Source: JBHJGU01 sp050331475 (GTDB lineage: Bacteria > Pseudomonadota > Alphaproteobacteria > Caulobacterales > Maricaulaceae). From it: DNA of 15,728 bases. The notes under the pieces are model-generated. The model was given only the letters and a program-made list of their open reading frames with translations. It ran no database searches and was not told the DNA's origin. The stretch lies in NCBI GenBank assembly GCA_050331475.1, contig JBHJGU010000009.1:1-15728 (forward strand), given 5' to 3'. Numbering within the stretch: position 1 is the first letter of the stretch; each line of letters starts with the position of its first letter. Positions 13,647 through 15,728 of this stretch are shown piece after piece. A program made the translations under genes and the position numbers.

Positions 13647-14945
13647 ATGCGTGTGTCCCCGTTTCTGGGGCTTTTGGCCCTCACCCTCGCCGCGCCCGCG
13701 CTCGCGCAGACCCCGACCGTGAACGCGGAGCGGATCGCGGAGCGGATCGAAACCCTCTCCCAATACGGCGCCAATGCGGAGGGCGGGGTCGACCGGGTCG
13801 CCTATTCCGAGGCTGATCTGGCGGGACGCGCTTATCTGAAAGACTTGATGGCGGAGGCGGGGCTGAGCGTGCGCGTCACCCCGGGGGGCAATATTATCGG
13901 GACCCGGCCCGGCGCCCGGCCCGACGCGCCCGCCATCATGGTGGGCAGCCATTCCGACAGCGTGCCCGGGGGCGGCAATTATGACGGCCCCGCAGGCGTG
14001 CTCACCGCGCTCGAAGTGGCGCAAACCCTGGAGGATGGCGGGATCACGCTCGACCATCCCTTGGAAGTGATCATCTTCGCCAATGAGGAAGGCGGGCTGG
14101 TGGGCAGCCGGGCGTTGACCGGGCGGCTGAGCCAAGACGCGTTGGCGGCCGCCTCGACCTTGGGGATCTCCCACCGGGAGGGCATCGCCAAGCTGGGCGG
14201 CGATCCGGATAAAATCATTGAGGGCGAGCCGCACTATGCGCCGGGCGCGCTCAGAGCCTTCATCGAGTTGCATATCGAACAAGGCCGGGTGCTTGAGGGG
14301 GCGGACCAAGACATTGGCGTGGTCCAGGGCATTGTGGGCATTCGCTGGTGGGACGTCACGCTGAGCGGCACCGCCAATCACGCCGGCACGACGCCTATGA
14401 ACCGGCGCGAAGACCCGCTTTTGGCCGCCGCCCAATTGATCCAAGCGGTCAACCGCGCCGCGCTGGACCGTGTCGGCGCGCAAGTGGCCACCGTGGGCAA
14501 GATCGAGGCGTTTCCCGGCGCGCCGAACGTTATCCCGGCGCGGGTGGAGATGAGCTTGGAGATCCGCGACTTGTCCACCGACGTGATGCAGGCGGTGTTC
14601 GACGACATCCAAGCCCAGGCCGCCGCGATCACCGCCCATTCCGGGGTGGAGATCGCGTTTGAGGAAATCCCGCTCGACATCGCCCCCGCCCCCACAGACG
14701 ACACCGTGCGCGCGGCCATCGCCCAGGCGGCCGAAGACGCCGGGCTGAGCTATCGTTTTATGCCCTCGGGCGCGGGCCATGACGCCCAGCAAATGACCCA
14801 TATCGCGCCGACGGGCATGATTTTTGTGCCCTCCAAAGACGGGATCAGCCATTCGCCAAAGGAATTTACCGCCAATGAGGATCTGGCCAACGGCGCGCAA
14901 GTCATGCTCGGCGCCGTCCTCGCGTTAGACAAGATCGTGGATTAG
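13647..14945 (+). CDS. Sec-exported M20-family Zn-dependent amidohydrolase (carbamoylase/hydantoinase type)
   Basis: The 432-residue protein belongs to the M20 family branch with N-carbamoyl-L-amino acid hydrolases and allantoate amidohydrolases. The metal set is complete: His102 in VGSHSDSVPGGG, Asp113 in NYDGPAGV, Glu147/148 in FANEEGG, His209 in IELHIEQG and His402 in ISHSPKEF. GTANHAGTTPMNRREDP is the dimerisation/substrate-binding domain signature. Unlike the usual cytosolic members it begins with a Sec signal peptide, MRVSPFLGLLALTLAAPALA before Gln21, so it should act in the periplasm or outside. AGGAG lies 7 bases before the ATG, inside the end of the DUF3422 gene (4-base gap). Substrate cannot be told from sequence; a carbamoyl amino acid or ureide-like compound is likely. 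Confidence 0.88.
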   Translation: MRVSPFLGLLALTLAAPALAQTPTVNAERIAERIETLSQYGANAEGGVDRVAYSEADLAGRAYLKDLMAEAGLSVRVTPGGNIIGTRPGARPDAPAIMVGSHSDSVPGGGNYDGPAGVLTALEVAQTLEDGGITLDHPLEVIIFANEEGGLVGSRALTGRLSQDALAAASTLGISHREGIAKLGGDPDKIIEGEPHYAPGALRAFIELHIEQGRVLEGADQDIGVVQGIVGIRWWDVTLSGTANHAGTTPMNRREDPLLAAAQLIQAVNRAALDRVGAQVATVGKIEAFPGAPNVIPARVEMSLEIRDLSTDVMQAVFDDIQAQAAAITAHSGVEIAFEEIPLDIAPAPTDDTVRAAIAQAAEDAGLSYRFMPSGAGHDAQQMTHIAPTGMIFVPSKDGISHSPKEFTANEDLANGAQVMLGAVLALDKIVD

Positions 14946-14947
14946 CC

Positions 14948-15319
14948 ATGCACGTCGCCTTCAGACCCGAAAGCCCGCCAGCCGACCCGATCGGCTTCGA
15001 GGATTTCCTAAAGGTCGATATCCGCGCGGGTACGGTGACCGACGCCCAAGCGTTTCCGGAAGCGCGCAAACCCTCGCTTAAGCTATGGATTGATTTCGGC
15101 ATCGCCATCGGGGTGAAAAAATCCTCCGCCCAGATTGCTGCGCTTTACGCACCCGCAGACCTTGTGGGCCGGCAAGTGCTCGCGGTGGTGAACTTCCCGC
15201 CCCGCCAGATCGGTCCGTTCATGTCCGAAGTGCTGGTGCTGGGCACGACGGACGCGGAAGGCCGCGTTCAGCTCCTTGCGCCCGCGCCTGGGTCGCTGAA
15301 CGGCGCGCGGGTGAGTTGA
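14948..15319 (+). CDS. csaA: CsaA-like tRNA-binding-domain protein (putative secretion chaperone)
   Basis: The 123-residue protein is a stand-alone OB-fold of the tRNA-binding-domain family, matching CsaA: FEDFLKVDIRAGTV (17-30), FPEARKPSLKLWIDFG (36-51), KKSSAQIAALY (57-67), and VVNFPPRQIGPFMSEVLVLG (80-99). CsaA is described as an export-related chaperone in Bacillus, and the fold also resembles the C-terminal domain of some methionyl-tRNA synthetases; its role in proteobacteria is not settled. It starts 2 bases after the amidohydrolase stop, so the two are read together. The N-terminus (MHVAFRPESPPADPIG) is slightly longer than in most members. Confidence 0.9.
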   Translation: MHVAFRPESPPADPIGFEDFLKVDIRAGTVTDAQAFPEARKPSLKLWIDFGIAIGVKKSSAQIAALYAPADLVGRQVLAVVNFPPRQIGPFMSEVLVLGTTDAEGRVQLLAPAPGSLNGARVS

Positions 15320-15367
15320 GGCCGGACCACCGACGCTTCACCACGCTTTAAACACGCCCACGCCTTT

Positions 15368-15410
15368 GGCCGCCCTCGGATCGGGCCCCTTAGGCCCCGG
15401 CTTGGCGGCC
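15368..15410. terminator. GC-rich hairpin downstream of csaA (possible terminator)
   Basis: GGCCGCC (15368-15374) pairs with GGCGGCC (15404-15410), enclosing an inner stem GGGCC (15383-15387) / GGCCC (15393-15397) with loop CCTTA. There is no T-tract, so it is not a classic intrinsic terminator, but it lies 49 bases after the csaA stop and could help end the transcript. Confidence 0.3.
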
Positions 15411-15473
15411 GAGGCAAGGGAACCGTGTCCTTGCGAGGCCCTTTAAGACATGGTTGTTGATGTAAAGCGATGG

Positions 15474-15577
15474 CGTCATGGCGAACCGCTCAAGCGGCGC
15501 GGCAATCCAGGAAACCTCGAAGCCCAGCAGAACCGTCGTCTGGATCGCCGCGTCGCCTTCGGCTCATCGCGATGACG
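15474..15577. repeat. Inverted pair of dispersed palindromic repeats (GTCAT..GCGA...ATCCAG type)
   Basis: The left arm, CGTCATGGCGA to CGGCAATCCAG (15474-15510), and the right arm, CTGGATCGCCGCGTCGCC to CGCGATGACG (15540-15577), are imperfect reverse complements about 37-38 bases long. Each arm contains its own small hairpin (CCGCT/AGCGG on the left, GCCTTCGGC on the right). The pattern is the common intergenic repeat of many bacteria that reads GTCATTGCGA...GGCAATCCAG. The two arms can pair into a long cruciform or RNA hairpin with a ~29-base loop. Confidence 0.72.
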
Positions 15578-15594
15578 ATAAACACACGCGTCAT

Positions 15595-15728
15595 CTACCC
15601 TGTTTGTTGGGCGAGTTGAGCGTCTCTGATTTTGGCGTTTGCGAGGGTTATGAGCTTTCGCATGACGGCTGTGAGGGCGGTCATTTTGGGTTTTCCGTTG
15701 GCGATGAGGCGTTCGTAGAAGGCTTTGA
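15595..15728 (-). mobile_element. IS110-family transposase, C-terminal end (cut by window edge)
   Basis: On the minus strand the frame from the window edge to TAG (15595-15597) gives 43 residues: FYERLIANGKPKMTALTAVM followed by RKLITLANAKIRD and a short QLAQQTG tail. The pattern GKPKMxALxAVMRKLIxxLNA is the conserved C-terminus of IS110/IS116/IS902 transposases, which have a RuvC-like DEDD domain and a serine-containing C-terminal domain and are guided by a bridge RNA. Only the C-terminal end is visible, so intactness cannot be judged. It ends 18 bases from the palindromic repeat pair. Confidence 0.82.

Noticed and set aside
13494..14900. Long open frame on the minus strand across the amidohydrolase
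   Set aside because: It is antisense to a gene with all its catalytic motifs, has no family likeness and is typical of GC-rich DNA. The same applies to minus-strand frames at 12707-13510, 7984-8631 and 5699-6550.
1..15728. CRISPR arrays, tRNA and rRNA genes
   Set aside because: No regularly spaced repeats or RNA gene signatures were seen anywhere in the window.

Overview
The window looks like a chromosomal segment of a GC-rich alphaproteobacterium. The evidence is a C4-pathway 5-aminolevulinate synthase, a System I cytochrome c maturation (ccm) operon with alphaproteobacterial features, Caulobacter-like promoter candidates and tightly overlapping ATGA/GTGA gene junctions. The family cannot be fixed from sequence alone; Caulobacterales/Hyphomonadaceae-like is a guess.

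Left part (1-2902): the 3' end of an aspartyl/asparaginyl beta-hydroxylase-like gene meets hppD tail to tail. hppD (4-hydroxyphenylpyruvate dioxygenase, minus strand) diverges from an FAA-hydrolase gene and maiA (maleylacetoacetate isomerase). Together they cover most of tyrosine/homogentisate breakdown; homogentisate dioxygenase (hmgA) is not in the window.

Middle part (2899-4885, minus strand): this is the most unusual region. Read in the direction of transcription it holds (1) a decayed gene for a permuted papain-fold (LRAT/NlpC-like) hydrolase resembling type VI secretion effectors, broken by one A8 frameshift and two in-frame TAG codons; (2) a lipoprotein gene overlapping its stop by ATGA; (3) a second, chimeric lipoprotein gene whose start, ribosome binding site and signal peptide were copied from ccmE by a 476-bp tandem duplication; (4) intact ccmE. 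I read this as a dead effector with surviving, duplicated immunity-type lipoproteins fused onto a cytochrome c maturation gene. The duplication and decay are read directly from sequence; the effector-immunity role is inference. About 450 bp of non-coding DNA follows.

Right-centre (5339-12307, plus strand): hemA (5-aminolevulinate synthase) is followed 26 bp later by ccmF, ccmH, ccmA, ccmB, ccmC, ccmD and ccmI, nearly all overlapping by 1-4 bases. The layout suggests heme supply, heme export and handling, and cytochrome c assembly are expressed together. ccmF is interrupted by an in-frame TAA that separates its last ~90 residues. ccmG (the thioredoxin-like reductase) is absent from the cluster.

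Right part (12317-15728): a DUF3422 membrane-anchored protein, a Sec-exported M20-family amidohydrolase (carbamoylase/hydantoinase type) and a CsaA-like OB-fold protein run in the same direction with little or no spacing. Downstream lie a hairpin, an inverted pair of dispersed palindromic repeats and the C-terminal end of an IS110-family transposase cut by the window edge.
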